Positions 34,840 through 47,271 of a DNA stretch of 64,000 nt are shown piece after piece. This DNA is from Megaleporinus macrocephalus (Eukaryota > Chordata > Actinopteri > Characiformes > Anostomidae), in assembly GCA_021613375.1 (NCBI GenBank), contig CM038711.1, forward strand, positions 14,470,576-14,534,575. Reading direction: 5' to 3'. Every line of letters starts with the position of its first letter. The first letter of the stretch is position 1. The position numbers and the translations under genes were made by a program. The notes beneath the pieces were generated by a model. The model made no database searches. It saw only the letters and a program-made list of their open reading frames with translations, and was not told the DNA's origin.

Positions 34840-35914
34840 CACTGAAGAACATGACAAAAGGGGAACAACAAAGTATGCAAGAGAAGAAAATGGTATAAAC
34901 TATATGGTAAGTGGAGCTGATGAAACCCACAGTGCATGCAGATACAACAATGTGTATTTAATTAATTAGCTGGTCAGAGTATGTGTATAGAATGCATAAA
35001 AATGCTAAACAACAAAAAAGTTGTAAAAAGTTACAAGTCTGAACGGATGCGGAAAAAGGCAGAGTGAGAAAACGAGTTTACTGGAGTAAAAAAACTACAT
35101 TTCGTGGTAAATAAAATTATTGATGATAGACAACAACTCTAAAGAAACCGAAGAAAGAATAGCAAATGTCTCAGAGGGCTTTGAACACCATGTAAAAGTC
35201 AAAAAATACTGTCTACTAGACAAAAGCACAACAAAGGATGATGACACTACAGGTAAGAACAAACCAGCATCGTCCCCCAGCAGAATAGATGTATATCCAA
35301 GCACTTCAACCATTTTTCTTCTACAAATCAGAAACATGCCTAAGACAAGATGGAACAGAGAAAAATAAAATGGCAAACAAAACAGAAGCAGAACATAAAC
35401 AATACACATTGCACGATGTAAAAAACTTGAATATAACCTTCATCTGGGTTGTAGACACTTCCATCACTAAAAAATATCTTGCAAGCATCCTGTAGAGAAT
35501 GGCTGCTAACACTACACTGCACTTCTGAGATATGCGACATTGCTCTGAGGAATACACAAAACCCTGTGTTCTGCATACACAGCTTGGCACCACAACAAGG
35601 TAATACAGAGTGCATGGTGCATGGACAGTAATTAATCCTTTGACTGTCTGCCAACAATTTCCTGCACTAAGAATGTAGACAAAAGACTGTTGACCACTGA
35701 CCTACATATAGTGGTATTCTGCAACCTTGCTCTATGGAACAGTGGTACTATTTTAATATTTGATCATCATTTTTATAATTTCTGGAGGGGGGATGTGGTG
35801 GAGCCTATCCCAGCCTATCAGATGAAAGGCAGGAAACACCCTGGACAGTGATGCATTTTTATTAAGCTAATTATTATAACATCCTTTCGATCTTCTGAAT
35901 TACATAAAGTGGTG
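34840..35914. other. Non-genic stretch, overlapping chance frames
   Basis: Several overlapping frames of 68-105 codons on both strands (35095-35657) share the same DNA and show no recognised domain or codon pattern. Confidence 0.5.
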
Positions 35915-35922
35915 CTTAAAAG

Positions 35923-36461
35923 TAGGGGTGTGCCATATCGTATCGTACACAATAATATCCCCAACATTTTTGAATATCGTGAATGATATTATACCCTGAA
36001 ATATTGTGCCATATAACCCATCCCTAATTATCACATCAGGGTACTACTTTTTGACTGTTTTTAGCAATAGAAAAAAATCACACTTTTCTCATTTCCCATT
36101 ATATATATCTACTCAAGACAGATTTTATCTGTCCAGTATCATTCACTTTACTTCAGTCCTGGATATATGGAGATATCTGGAGTGCATTATTTAGTATCAT
36201 GACATTGTGGATCATTGCCTTCTGTTACAATCTGATGAAAATTCTTGTATTTTTTAATATCTCAGTTAGGGGTGTGCCATATCATATTGTATGCAATAAT
36301 AAAATGTAATTTTCAATGTAATTTCAAATGTAATTTGCAGTAGTGTATTCTTGAATTTTTTTTTTTAATTCAATGTGTTGTCATATCGCCAAGAGTATCG
36401 TTATCGCAGAAATACCATGAAATATTGTGATATTATTGTAGGGCTATATCGCCCACCCCTA
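35923..36461. mobile_element. hAT-type element (TAGGGGTGTGCCATATC), composite structure
   Basis: The outer left end at 35923 is TAGGGGTGTGCCATATCGTA and the outer right end is ATCGCCCACCCCTA at 36461. The flanks CTTAAAAG (35915-35922) and CTTGAAAA (36462-36469) agree at 6 of 8 positions. Inside there is a complete short palindromic unit (35923-36026, ending ACCCATCCCTA) and a second left end at 36267. The locus is therefore either two elements of one family or one element with an internal duplication. Confidence 0.75.
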
Positions 36462-36835
36462 CTTGAAAATTTGTGAGCTCTTTAGAATGTTGTGGATTTC
36501 TGCATAAATATGCAATAAAACAGATTTTCACCATAATACTACCACCAGCAAGTTTCACACAAGGGATAAGATTCTTATGCTGGAATACAATGTTCTACTA
36601 TGTCCATAAAGCTTCTTATTTAAACCAAAAAAAGTTTTGGTCTTATTTATTCATAAATATCCAATAGCCCTCTGACTTGTACACATGATGTTAAGCAAAC
36701 TGGATAGGCAGCAATTTTCTTTGCAACCTTCTCACAGTGGCTAACGGTAATGTTTATGAGTCTACCAACAAGAGAACATCGAACAACAATGGTGTGCATA
36801 GAAGTTACCCTGGGTTTCTTAGTGATCTCGTAGAC

Positions 36836-37490
36836 CAGAGGCAGACCGCGGTCCGGGTCCAGACCCAGACGTTGTCCAACGCGGACCCAAACTGATAAAG
36901 AACTTTTCTTGTCTTTACGGGCTTTACGACGCAGTAAAGTCACAGACCAATCGCGTGCATTGTAAAATCCCAGAAGGCGCTTCTCAGCCAATCAGATCGG
37001 TGCAGATTCGGAAAGCGAGAAGCAGCAGTCGGAGAGTAAAGCGAATTGGAGATAACATGCTCTAAAAAAAGAAGAGTCGGCAGCGAAAACCGACTTTTCA
37101 ACCAGGAAGGGTAAGACTTATCTGTTTATTCTTTACAGGCAGCTACGAACTAACAGGTCAAGATATAAAATTGAGTTAACAAGAAAATGTACTTAAAAAA
37201 GCACTTTAAGATGCACATTGTTTCAAAGGCATTCTGTTTATTTTTTAGTTTCCTAAAAAATTAATTCAGTTCAGCAATTAAACAGTAAATATACTAAAAT
37301 ATACTGAACGGTATGTGTGATGTGTTGGTGTTTCAGTAGCTGATGGTATAAGATGCTGATACTAGACTACTTCAGTAAACAGGATACAGCACTGAATCAT
37401 AACATACGTTAGAAATGATGATGGTCCGGACCTTGGCCTGAGGAAATCCCCTCTGACTGGACCTTACTGAATTCTGCTTAGATACCCCTG
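36836..37490. mobile_element. hAT-type non-autonomous element with transposase N-terminus remnant
   Basis: The left end is CAGAGGCAGACCGCGGTCCG and the right end, inverted, is CAGGGGTATCTAAGC. The flanks TCGTAGAC (36828-36835) and TCGTACAC (37491-37498) match at 7 of 8 positions. About 230 bp in, a frame reads KKRRVGSENRLFNQEG, like the start of a hAT transposase of the fish GTF2IRD2/ZBED-like kind. The frame then ends and the element jumps to its 3' part. It is a 655-bp deletion derivative. Confidence 0.9.
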
Positions 37491-37599
37491 TCGTACACTA
37501 TTACATGCCTTACTCTAGGAGTGGTTTAAATGTTTGGTGTTATTTATTGTTCTTTATTGTGTGTATTGTTCAATGTGGCTCTTTTGTGTGCAAGCCAAA

Positions 37600-38095
37600 T
37601 GCACAAAATCCTTGTTGGTTGACCACTCTTGAGGAGGGTAAGAGTGGTCTTAACTTTCTCCGTTTGAACACAAACAGTCTGACTATGGTTCGGTGGCAAC
37701 CAGACTCTTTAGAGATGATGACCCTTTCCACCTGATGAGTATCAAGAAGTTGTTTTCAGAGTTCCTCAGAAATCTCTTTTGTCTGTCCCATGATGCACTT
37801 TCACAAACATGTGGTTTGAAGATCTGAGGGGGACAGATCCCTGCTCTTTCAATAAAACAGGGCTTCCACTCATGTAATTGTCATCCCACTGATTGCAAAC
37901 ACCTGACTTTAATTTCAATTAAAGTCAAGTGTTTTTAATTTTAAGAACTTATGCCACTGACAAATGTGTAATATTGGATCATTTTCAAGTGTAACATTAC
38001 TGGCTCATTTGTTTACTTGGTTACCCTTTACCTACTTCTAGGGCTTAATAATGTTTTAGGCCATGCTTATGCAGAAATATCAAAAATCCTACAAA
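37600..38095 (-). pseudogene. 5' half of a Tc1-type element with transposase start
   Basis: On the minus strand an ATG at 37791-37789 opens MGQTKEISEEL and then meets a stop. This matches the usual MARTKELSE start of one fish Tc1-type transposase. Upstream of it (plus-strand right side) are CAATAAAACAGGGCTTCCAC, TGTGTAATATTGGATCATTT and TTATGCAGAAATAT, which belong to the 5' part of that element as I remember it. The outer terminal repeat is lost where a TA run begins near 38096, and everything after the first domain is missing. Confidence 0.75.
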
Positions 38096-41000
38096 AATAT
38101 ATATATATATATCTGAATGATGATTATGACCATAAAATATTTATGGACAGTTTCAGGCTGTTTTGTGAGAATGGCCTATGTATGCAAGCCTCAGTAAAGC
38201 TAAACATTGCACAGACTGTAAATTTTTCCTTCTCTATAATCCATGAGCCTCTCATTCTTAATCATACATGCAGATTCTCTAAAACACATTCCCCCTATAC
38301 ACCTCTCTTCACACTACAACACATCTCTTATCACAATCACATGTTTTCCTCATCTATTATTCAGCAGACCAAACTGATTGCATATTCAGATACAGTCTAC
38401 TGTTAACACAGCAAGCTTGTATTCAGTGCTATCGCTACCTTAATCACGGTAAATACAATTCTGCCCTCAATCAAGCTTTTCATTTGTTTTCTGATACCAG
38501 TTCCGTAGTCACTGTAAGTCATGTTAGCCCTAAAGACTGATATTCAAACCTCTATCAAAATAAGATTAGGTCTCCTCTATCCCACTATTCTGTAGCAAAT
38601 CTGCCCAGAACTGAGTAAGGGCCAAAAAAATCCCCATGGACGTCACAGTGCTGTTAGGAGAGTCACAATTTCTGATATGAGAGATGCAGCAATACGGAGA
38701 ATGATATGATTCGTTAGTTCGGGATAGATGCCTTCCCTCGGGATATTATCTACGGCAGATTGGAAATACTCAAGGTTTGAAGAGGCTGAGAAATATCACA
38801 GAATAAAATTCATGGCTCTGTAACCAGAGTAATATTCTTCCTGCTGCAAGTTTGAGAAGAACCATAGCTGACCAGTGCTTTCATTTTAGAGAAATATTTA
38901 TAGTAGTGCTGCTGTACACCATGGCCTGACCAATATGAAATGTTTATTACCAATACAGAGACAGATTTTCAGGGAGCTAAATATTCTATTTATTTTTATA
39001 TAAACAAAAATGAAAACTACTCCAACAGTTTTGGTTACTGACTGACATATTGATCCACTACCCAAATAACACCTTCTCTGTTTTCCGACCACAGAAGAAC
39101 ACTGTAAAGAGGGGGCTAATAATACAAAGAAACATAGTATATGGTAAACAGACCTGATAAAATGTACAACAAACGTATATAATTGTGATCAACAACTGAA
39201 TCGTCTGTTTTGTTGATGGCTTATGCAACTATTAAATTATGTGCCCAAAAAGGCTGTTTAGCTATCTTGATCCCTGGCTATTAGTACCTAGTATCTCCCA
39301 ACTGACAAACAGAAACAGCTCAAAACAAGTAAACACTCAAACGTTCCTGACCACAGCCCTTTAAAGGTGTCATAACACCACTCAAGATAGTACCCCTTTT
39401 TTCCAACATACCTACTTCATGTCTCAGTATATGCCTTTTGCCTAGTTTTATTGACATTCATTTGCATTCTGTTTGTGATATTCGTGTATGATTGTCTAAT
39501 TATTGTATTGTCAAGACATAGAGAACGAATCTAAACACCTCGTTAGGGGTGCCACCTTTTTGTGACCCAATGGGTTTGATGTAGACTCCCAGCAACTATT
39601 TGGAACAAATAGAAATATAGAAATATAACAGAAATATTTGGAACAAAAAAAATGCATAGCTAAAGTACAAAAACATTGGAGATACATAGTCATGCATGCT
39701 TTCATCTACCAGAGCCAAGCTGGTACCCCAGGTATTGCTCTTGTGTGTAGCTCATATGAATTACCATATGTCAGACTACCGTCAGAGACTAAATCCACTG
39801 TATCCTGCAGCATGCGTAATCCTGTATGCTTCTAATATTATGCAGCCAGATGTCAGCTATCTCCACCTGGTGAAGTGTCAAAACCCTTCAACCCTCTAGC
39901 ACTGGAAACTGGGCTCAACCAGAATTGTACTGAACATTACCAATTATCACCTGATGCAGTACCTGAAAGTTAAAAAAGACGCTTTGGTTTGCTCCTCACA
40001 TGGTATGAATGGGAAAGGTGGCTAAACTAATTAAGTGCTGAACTCCACATCTCACCAGTAAGGTTAAAAGGTACAACAGACATTACTATATCATGCTGCC
40101 ACTACTATATATGCAATTGTCCCTTGACATGCTGGAACGGATGGCACAACACAAAGATTCTTTTGGAATCTTTGGACTGTCTCTAATTTCATACTGTGCT
40201 GTTGCCAGGATCTGGGGCAATTTTTTTCATGCCTTTTTTGTCATACACCTCGGGGGACCTAAAACCATAAAGGCTGGTTAAAAAAGGAGAGATAATATTA
40301 CACACTGAATGAACATAAAGAAGATCAATGAGGGTTTGAAGGAGAGAAACAAATGTAAGGCATTTATTGTTTACTAAGGTTCATGCATTTTTAGGACTTT
40401 GAAGCAGCATGCAGGCTCCTAAGACATTTAAGATGAACCATGCTACACAAATCCAGTGACTGAAAACAAGTACTTTGGGACCTTTTTAGTGAGTAAGTAA
40501 TACATATCAGAGGTCTGATATTTCCTGGTGGAAAACAAAAGCTTGTTTTAATGTAGTACAAACCTGACAAAAGCAGGATGTAAGGATAAACGCAATTAAT
40601 TATGCACTACCCAACTACTATACAAGTAAATCAATATTTGAACACTTTGGTGTTCTACCAGATCTTGTACTGTTGTATATTTTCTTTATGTCTCTTAAGA
40701 AATTTTAACTAAGATTGTTTGTAAAGGAAAAAACACACAAACAGGACCCTGTTACCTGAATGGCAAAGACAGAGTTTTTATTGAGGGAGCAGAAAGAACC
40801 ACTGGACTCTGGGCATAATGATAGCCTTTTAGTCTTTTTAGTTTTAGTTTATACACTGACTGTTCAGGATAATGGCATTACACAAGCTAAAATTCTTGGA
40901 AGGGTTGACAATAACAGTGAGGGGCATGAGGGTCCTTCACCAGAAAAAAAAAATCAGCAATTTTCAATTATATGTTAGGGTAAAGACTATATATTTATTT

Positions 41001-41208
41001 AGAGATTTTCTTGTCAATTTTTTCTGCTGCTATGGTTATTGAAAATGACACTCACTTATTAATTCACTTTTACACTAGCTTACACTGCTATCACTTTTCT
41101 TAAAAAAAGAAAAGAGCTAAATCTTGCCGGCAAGACTACATCCAAAATCCAAATTAATTTAGAGAGCATAGATACTAAAACCACAGATTAAAGGATCCTG
41201 CCAATATG
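38096..41208. other. Long non-genic stretch, no recognised feature
   Basis: A short (TA)n run lies at 38096-38112. The 129-codon frame at 38017-38406 starts in the Tc1 remnant and reads through that run, so it is not a gene. No other repeats or exon-like blocks are recognised. Confidence 0.5.
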
Positions 41209-41216
41209 GTAATAAC

Positions 41217-41560
41217 TAGGGATGCACCGGTACCACTTTTTCCTTATCGATACCAATACCGATACCAGCTTTTCAGGTATCTGCCCATACAGAGTGCCGA
41301 TACAGAGTGCCGATACAGAGTACCGATACCGATACCAACTCTGATTTAAGTGCTCAATATATGTCTATAAATCCTGATATTTATAGTGTTCCACTTTTTT
41401 TACATGTTGTATTTTTTATGTTAGTTTCAGAGTTATGAAAAAATAAAAACTGCCACAATGCAGAAACACGTGCAGCCATGTAGTCAATAAGCTCTCTATT
41501 GCTGATACCGATACTGTGTGTAAGTGCCAGTATTGGCACCGATACCGATACTGTATTTTT
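41217..41560. mobile_element. hAT-type MITE (TAGGGATGCACC family), copy 2, right end lost
   Basis: It starts TAGGGATGCACCGGTACC and then follows copy 1 (17225-17606) closely, including CTATAAATCCTGATATTTAT and ACACGTGCAGCCATGTAGTC. The left flank GTAATAAC fits the nTnnnnAn target form, but no matching right flank is present. A short tandem of CAGAGTGCCGATA (41288-41325) is special to this copy. Confidence 0.85.
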
Positions 41561-42988
41561 TTAATGCAAAGCCTAGGAATTGGCATATATATAAATGTGA
41601 CTGACTGTGCACTGACTTCACATAGCTGTGCCTGTTTCACTGCCAGTAAAAGCTCAGACTGAGCTATATTAACCTATTTTCAAACTGCCAAACTGCTCAG
41701 CCTCCCTGAAAGATCAATCATCACTGCTAACCAAATAGGATGCTATGCTATCACAACTAGTAAACTAGCCAGAATGCTGAAAAGCCAGATTAAAGGACAG
41801 CAAAGCAATCTATGCCTACATTTCTCCAAGGAAATTATTTAGGTATAACTAATAGCATTTAACTTTTGTGTCTGTAGCTAATGTTGCACACAGATTTCAT
41901 CCTGCAACTTTTGGAAGAAACCAACAACACAATAAAATAAAACGAACATATAAAATATAGATATTAATAATTTTGGTGGGCCACATGCTTGAATGGCCAT
42001 CCCCACCCCTTGACAGATGCACACTATGTTTTTTACGTTATCCAACATAGCATTTTATGTCCATGCCATGCAGCCCAAGTAAGCATTTAGCTTAATATAG
42101 AACACATTTTTAAATTTTAAGTTCACTCAGGGCTGTAAATAAAGCACAATATAAATTTCACACATCAAAATGTCCATCACTGGCAGAAGGATTTAGCAAG
42201 AGCGAGAGTATAAAAGGAAAAAATATACAGCCTATATTTGTCATGTCAAAACAAATCTTAAGAAGGACCTGCATGCCATGAACTCTATTTGGAGCAAAAA
42301 GTCTACGAGCATGGACCTATGACTTGGTTCCAGGCAAGATAGGAGAACCCTATGACCTCTAAGATGCAAGAGGCTATAGGCTAAACATAGCCAGAAAGAA
42401 GAAATGCATCTGAAAACATCAAGTGGTTGTTTAGCAAAAACGCTTGTCCCTGGAGGGCTGTGGAGTCCACAGCTGTAACAGCGTCACAATAGTTGCAAAG
42501 GCAACACAATATGAGCACAAACTAATCAATGTGCTGGGAAGACGCATTTGATCACCTTCTCTACAGTACAATGGAGTGGGAAAGAGCACTCCTGGCCTTC
42601 ACTTGCAAACAATTAAAGCTCTCAATACTCTGGTATCAAAGGCCACACTCTCTATTCCACAGGTTCCACAAGGACAGCAGTGCCGTTTTGTCACACGCGA
42701 CAATGCTATTCAATTCCCTCCCAACGGGGCCCGATTTCCCACAGGTCTGTGCCAGTGAAGCAGAACTCAGTGAGGGGATAGGTTTTCCACAGGGACTAAA
42801 CAACACATTTCCGTTTGATGCATTTTTCTTCCACTTTCTCTCCTGCAGCAAAGTCTGGGAGGGAGGAAGGAAGCTGTGTTGGCTAGTTAAATGCATTCTT
42901 GTGTTCTATGAAGATGCATGTAAGTTTTTGTTCAATATATACATCCATGTACAGACACAATATTTTCAGTCTCCACTTTTCTTGTATA
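41561..42988. other. Non-genic stretch with one balanced-composition block
   Basis: 42420-42890 is GC-richer and is listed separately. The rest is AT-rich without recognised repeats. Confidence 0.45.
42420..42890. promoter_or_regulatory. Candidate conserved non-coding block under a 156-codon chance frame
   Basis: The longest open frame of the window (42529-42999, plus strand, 156 codons) lies here. It has no recognised domain and ends three bases inside the hAT element at 42997, so I do not call it a gene. The underlying DNA is unusually balanced in composition and contains no repeat signature, which is why I flag the block itself. Confidence 0.25.
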
Positions 42989-42996
42989 CTGTTCGC

Positions 42997-43364
42997 TAGA
43001 GGTGTAAGAAAATATCGTAAATATCAAATATCGGTATATTATGTTTGGTGATACTGTATCAATTCTCAAAAACACAGTATCGATACACAGATTCCTGACA
43101 GACAGTAAATCATTGTGTGTTGTGTTTAAACCTCTGTCCACTAGATGGCAGTGTTGTAATGGCACTAGATGTACAAGGGCGTAATGCTATTGTAAACATT
43201 GGCAAACCTGTTTACAGCTGTGGTGTGTTTTAATAGTAAGATTTTAAAAAATCATAGTATATCACTTTGTTTGCAGTATCGCAATATATCGTGATATATT
43301 GAATCGTGACCGCTGTATCACAATACGTATTGTATCGTCAGGTTCTTGCCAATACACAGCCCTA
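42997..43364. mobile_element. hAT-type MITE with perfect 8-bp target duplication
   Basis: The left end is TAGAGGTGTAAGAAAATATC and the right end is CCAATACACAGCCCTA. CTGTTCGC flanks both sides exactly (42989-42996 and 43365-43372). GTATCGATA and CGATATATTGCGATA-like motifs near both ends form inner inverted repeats. It has 368 bp and no coding capacity. Confidence 0.93.
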
Positions 43365-43416
43365 CTGTTCGCACATGTATATCAAGGCTATCACTATCCA
43401 TTACATACTCAGGCTA

Positions 43417-45734
43417 CAGTGCCCTCCACAAACATTGGCACCTCAGGTACACATGAGCAGAGCAGGCTGGGAAAAAAACATTCAGCAACTCTTTACTGTA
43501 GGGTTATGTTCATGTTTATTACAACATTATTTGCATTTGGCAGTTTTAAGTTAGCTAATGTAGCTTTCATGACACCATATAGTAAACTGTTACCAGACAT
43601 TGTTTAATGCTCTTGACTTTAATTTGAGGTTCAATGAAAACAAATATCATCAAGAACTAAATAATTTTATCAACTCCATATGCCAGAATTGGTTGTTTTC
43701 AGTCACATAATACAGATGGAGAGCAGTAAGTGAAAAACAGAACAGAGGTGATGGAGCTAGATCCCATACTTTGCTAGTTTAAACAATATAACAACAAAAC
43801 TGTATAAACAGAAAATCATATCTGTTTGACATGTTTATGATGTTTAGTTTATGCTAATATCAAGGAAGCAGCTATATGAACGATGAAGAATACAAACGAA
43901 AATTGTATTGACGTTGGGTTGACCTTGGTACCAATTAGCTCCACAATGACAGTTGTTTGGTTTTCTTTTACTGTCCTGTAGGTTTACCAGCACGAACACC
44001 CTTCTCTGCAGCACCTTTCGTCATTAACGTTACAGCTGTTTATGGAAGCCATTTTTGCTGCCATTTTTTGGTCAATTTCTTTCATTTTTTCTTCTCATAA
44101 ACAACAACTTTTGGTACTTGATAAAAGCACCTGGTGGTTACTCTGTTGAACCGATTTTGAGCAACTATGAATGATGTAGACCGTAGGCATTTTGAGAGTT
44201 TGACATGGTGCTCCCTATGTAAAAAATCACTTCTTACCTTCTATCTGAAGTTCACACCTTAGGAACCCGGTGACATGACACCAACTGCAAACAACCAATT
44301 GCACGGCGGTTATCATTTCTTATGCATCGCCATCTGGTTACTTGCCAATCATGGACAATATCAGATTAGATGTTGTAACAAAAAAGCTAACAGAATTTAC
44401 TGTGACTACAATAAAATACTGTTTTACTGTCCACTTTTAATTTCAATCACAACATACCACAAGTAATGAATAACAACATAATTGCAAAATATGTTGACCA
44501 TATTGCAGAGTCCTAGTAAATAATAATGCAATGCAAACTACCTTTTGCATTACTAGAGTAACAACTTGGGGTTCATTTACCTGGGTCAAGTTTTATTAAA
44601 TATCCTAATATTTAGTATAAAACACAAAATTTCACATGTAAAAAATCACTTTCTGCCTTCCATCTGCAGTTCACACCATAGAAACCCAGTGACGTGACAT
44701 CAATTACAAACAGCCTAATGTTGCCGCCCCCCCTTTATTTAATGCTTTAAGCAGCTTCCTTTTGCGAAGACAGTCTTCATGTAAAAACCATTATAGGATA
44801 GCACAAGATCCAAAACTATTCTTGTGTAAAGTATCTCTTAAGTTTCTATCGAATTCCTAAGTCCATGCTTGCCTACCCTCCTCTACAGCTCATGCCTAGA
44901 GTTTAGGTTAGAAGACTGGGATAAATATCATGTACCATTATTTTCTTGATTCTGAGGTGTGATCTAGATCATGGTCATGCTGGAAGATCCAAACATGACC
45001 CAGTTTAAGCTTCCTGGATAAGGCACTTTAATATTTGCTAATACTTGCAGTCCACAATATCATGTATCTGAACTTAGAGCACATGGCCTAATAAACATCA
45101 TAAATACCACCATGTACCACCATGCTGAGGTACACTTCTTACTGGCTGGTGTCTATGCCAAACTAACCTAAAAGCTATATTTTGATCTCATTATGATCAT
45201 TATAATATGCTCCCACTGGAAGTTCTAGTAGAAACTGTAGGATGTTTGCTGGTCCTTGGTCCTTTTTTCTGGCAAAGCTCTTTGTAGGCATCTAATTGTA
45301 GTTCAGGAGATGTTCTGACCCCAAGACCTAATGTTTGCAATTTCTCATCTGTGATCCTTAGAAATGCTCCTCGCTTTTGTTGCACATCACTGCTGTATTC
45401 TCTGGTCCTTCTAAAAGTGATGGATGACTAAGGGAATTTGGCCTGCACGTCACCTTATATTTACACTCCACTGAAACAGATAGTCATGGCTCAACGTTTA
45501 AGTGTTCCTAATCGCTTGAGTGAACTTCAAAATATGAATGAGAATAAATTTCAGTAACATTTTTATTCATAAGAATATTCAGAATAGGCATGTTTTTAGG
45601 ATTTCTTTTTCTTTCTATCAAATTATCAATATAAAAGTTAGCTTATTGTGAGAATAAAACCTTAAAATTATGTAATAAAGCAATAGAAAATGCTTTTACT
45701 TTACCAGCTATGGCAATATCTCCGGAGAGCACTG
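43417..45734 (-). mobile_element. Tc1/mariner-type transposon remnant with a nested repeat
   Basis: The ends CAGTGCCCTCCACAAACATT (43417) and, inverted, CAGTGCTCTCCGGAGATATT (45734) are terminal repeats, each next to TA (43415-43416 and 45735-45736). On the minus strand near 44975 a frame reads FQHDHDL, like the second catalytic block of Tc1 transposases. Other blocks are too decayed to read. At 2318 bp it is longer than a normal Tc1 element, which the nested unit at 44217-44717 partly explains. Confidence 0.75.
44217..44717. repeat. Nested unit: 335-bp core between 82-bp direct repeats
   Basis: 44217-44298 and 44636-44717 are direct repeats (ATGTAAAAAATCACTT, TTCACACC, GTGACxTGACA in the same order). 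They bracket the core 44301-44635. The core alone recurs at 47272-47626. The terminal-direct-repeat form resembles a very small LTR-type (TRIM-like) element, but no primer-binding site or TG...CA ends are evident. A simple tandem duplication is the alternative. Confidence 0.7.
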
Positions 45735-45736
45735 TA

Positions 45737-47271
45737 TCTACCAGTTATTTGAGTAATGCCAGTTTTGGCTAAAAATTACAGCTAGTGCAAATCTGTTAAT
45801 GACATTCCTTTGCATGCAGACAGATAGAGGTCATATATCTATAAAGCAAATATCACTGGCAAAGAGCAAAAGTGTGTTGTCTGAAAATCAAACAGAAAAA
45901 GTTGAGCGATTGTCTTTATTATGAGAGGACAAAAGATGACAAGCAACTAGCTGATCAGTAATGCAAAGGCATGAGCTAATAGAAGTGATCAGAATTATCA
46001 TTTTAAACTCTATACTTATTATTCTGTTATTAACCTTAAGGTTTTTCATCTGTCAACTACCCAGCAATAAAAATGTAGGTACTGTGTTTTCTTTTAATAC
46101 AAAAAGAAAACATATCAAATGTGATTATTATTATTATTGAACTTATTACAGATTTTTTTATTAGTGCAACAGTAAATTGCATCTTAATGTCACAGTACGT
46201 CAAAACATTTTCACAACACGCAACATCAGTATACTTCTTCCTGGCATCTGATATAATGGTAGAAGCAAAAAAGGGCCACATTTTAAAAATACAGTCAAAA
46301 TACAGTCACGACATTTAGCATATTGTGCTAAAAAATTCAATTAAACTAGGCTTATTATGCTCATTTAATAATAAATCATGTAGTGAGTCAGTGTTTAGAT
46401 GACATCCAAGATATGCATAAAGACTTTATCGTGACATATTGTGATATAATTAGTCAGAGCAGCGATGAATAATGCCATATTGCCTAGTCAAAATAGACCG
46501 TAATTAAAGGTGGGAGAAAAGGTGGGCAGAAATACGATACAATACTAAAAACACACAATGCACAAGCACTGCACTACACTTAAAAATTTTAAGGACTGCA
46601 ATGATTACAATTACAATAAACATTTGTTTATTGTACTGCATTAAATTAAAATACTTGCTCTTTTAATTGTATGCTCTTTTATGCAAATGATGCTTTAATT
46701 TAAATTAAATATGCATTGTTATTTAAGAATCAAGATTCAGGATATGCTGACAAAAATCATATTGCTTGTCACACAGGCAATATCTAAAACATAAAAAATA
46801 TCAAAACAACATAAAACAAAGTAACTGAAAATGTTCTGTTATTCACTTCACCAGATTTTCCTAGATGTAACTGCAAACATTCATAAGCACTAATGCGCAT
46901 TTGTGAGTTCCTACTGGTGCAGATTCAAGTGACTTATTTTCATGCTGGAGAAACTTTAGACTGCAAGTAATTTCCAAACGTATGCCTATGTGCAGTGTTT
47001 TTCGCAATATAGCGAAGTCATATAGATGCCTTTGAAAAATCATTTTCTTAATTTATATATGTAAACCACCTGGCTTGGCTGTATGGAACATTTTATCTCA
47101 GACAGTAAATCTCACGCTGGGAAAGCTGCAGTAGAGACTATGAGGAAATTACTCTACTATAGCCTAATGGTTTTTAAATGCCCCATAATAACCCAATGTG
47201 AACCACAATTTCCCAACATATTTAGCAAGATGTTAAATGGAAATTAATCCTCTCTAGTTCTCTGTTTTCTA
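45737..47271. other. Non-genic stretch, no recognised feature
   Basis: AT-rich. A short ATT run lies at 46122-46139. Nothing else is recognised. Confidence 0.5.

Noticed and set aside
38017..38406. 129-codon plus-strand frame as a gene
   Set aside because: It begins in the non-coding end of a Tc1 remnant and reads through a TA run.
42529..42999. Longest open frame of the window (156 codons, plus strand) as a gene
   Set aside because: No recognised domain, no signal or splice evidence, and it runs into the left end of a hAT element at 42997.
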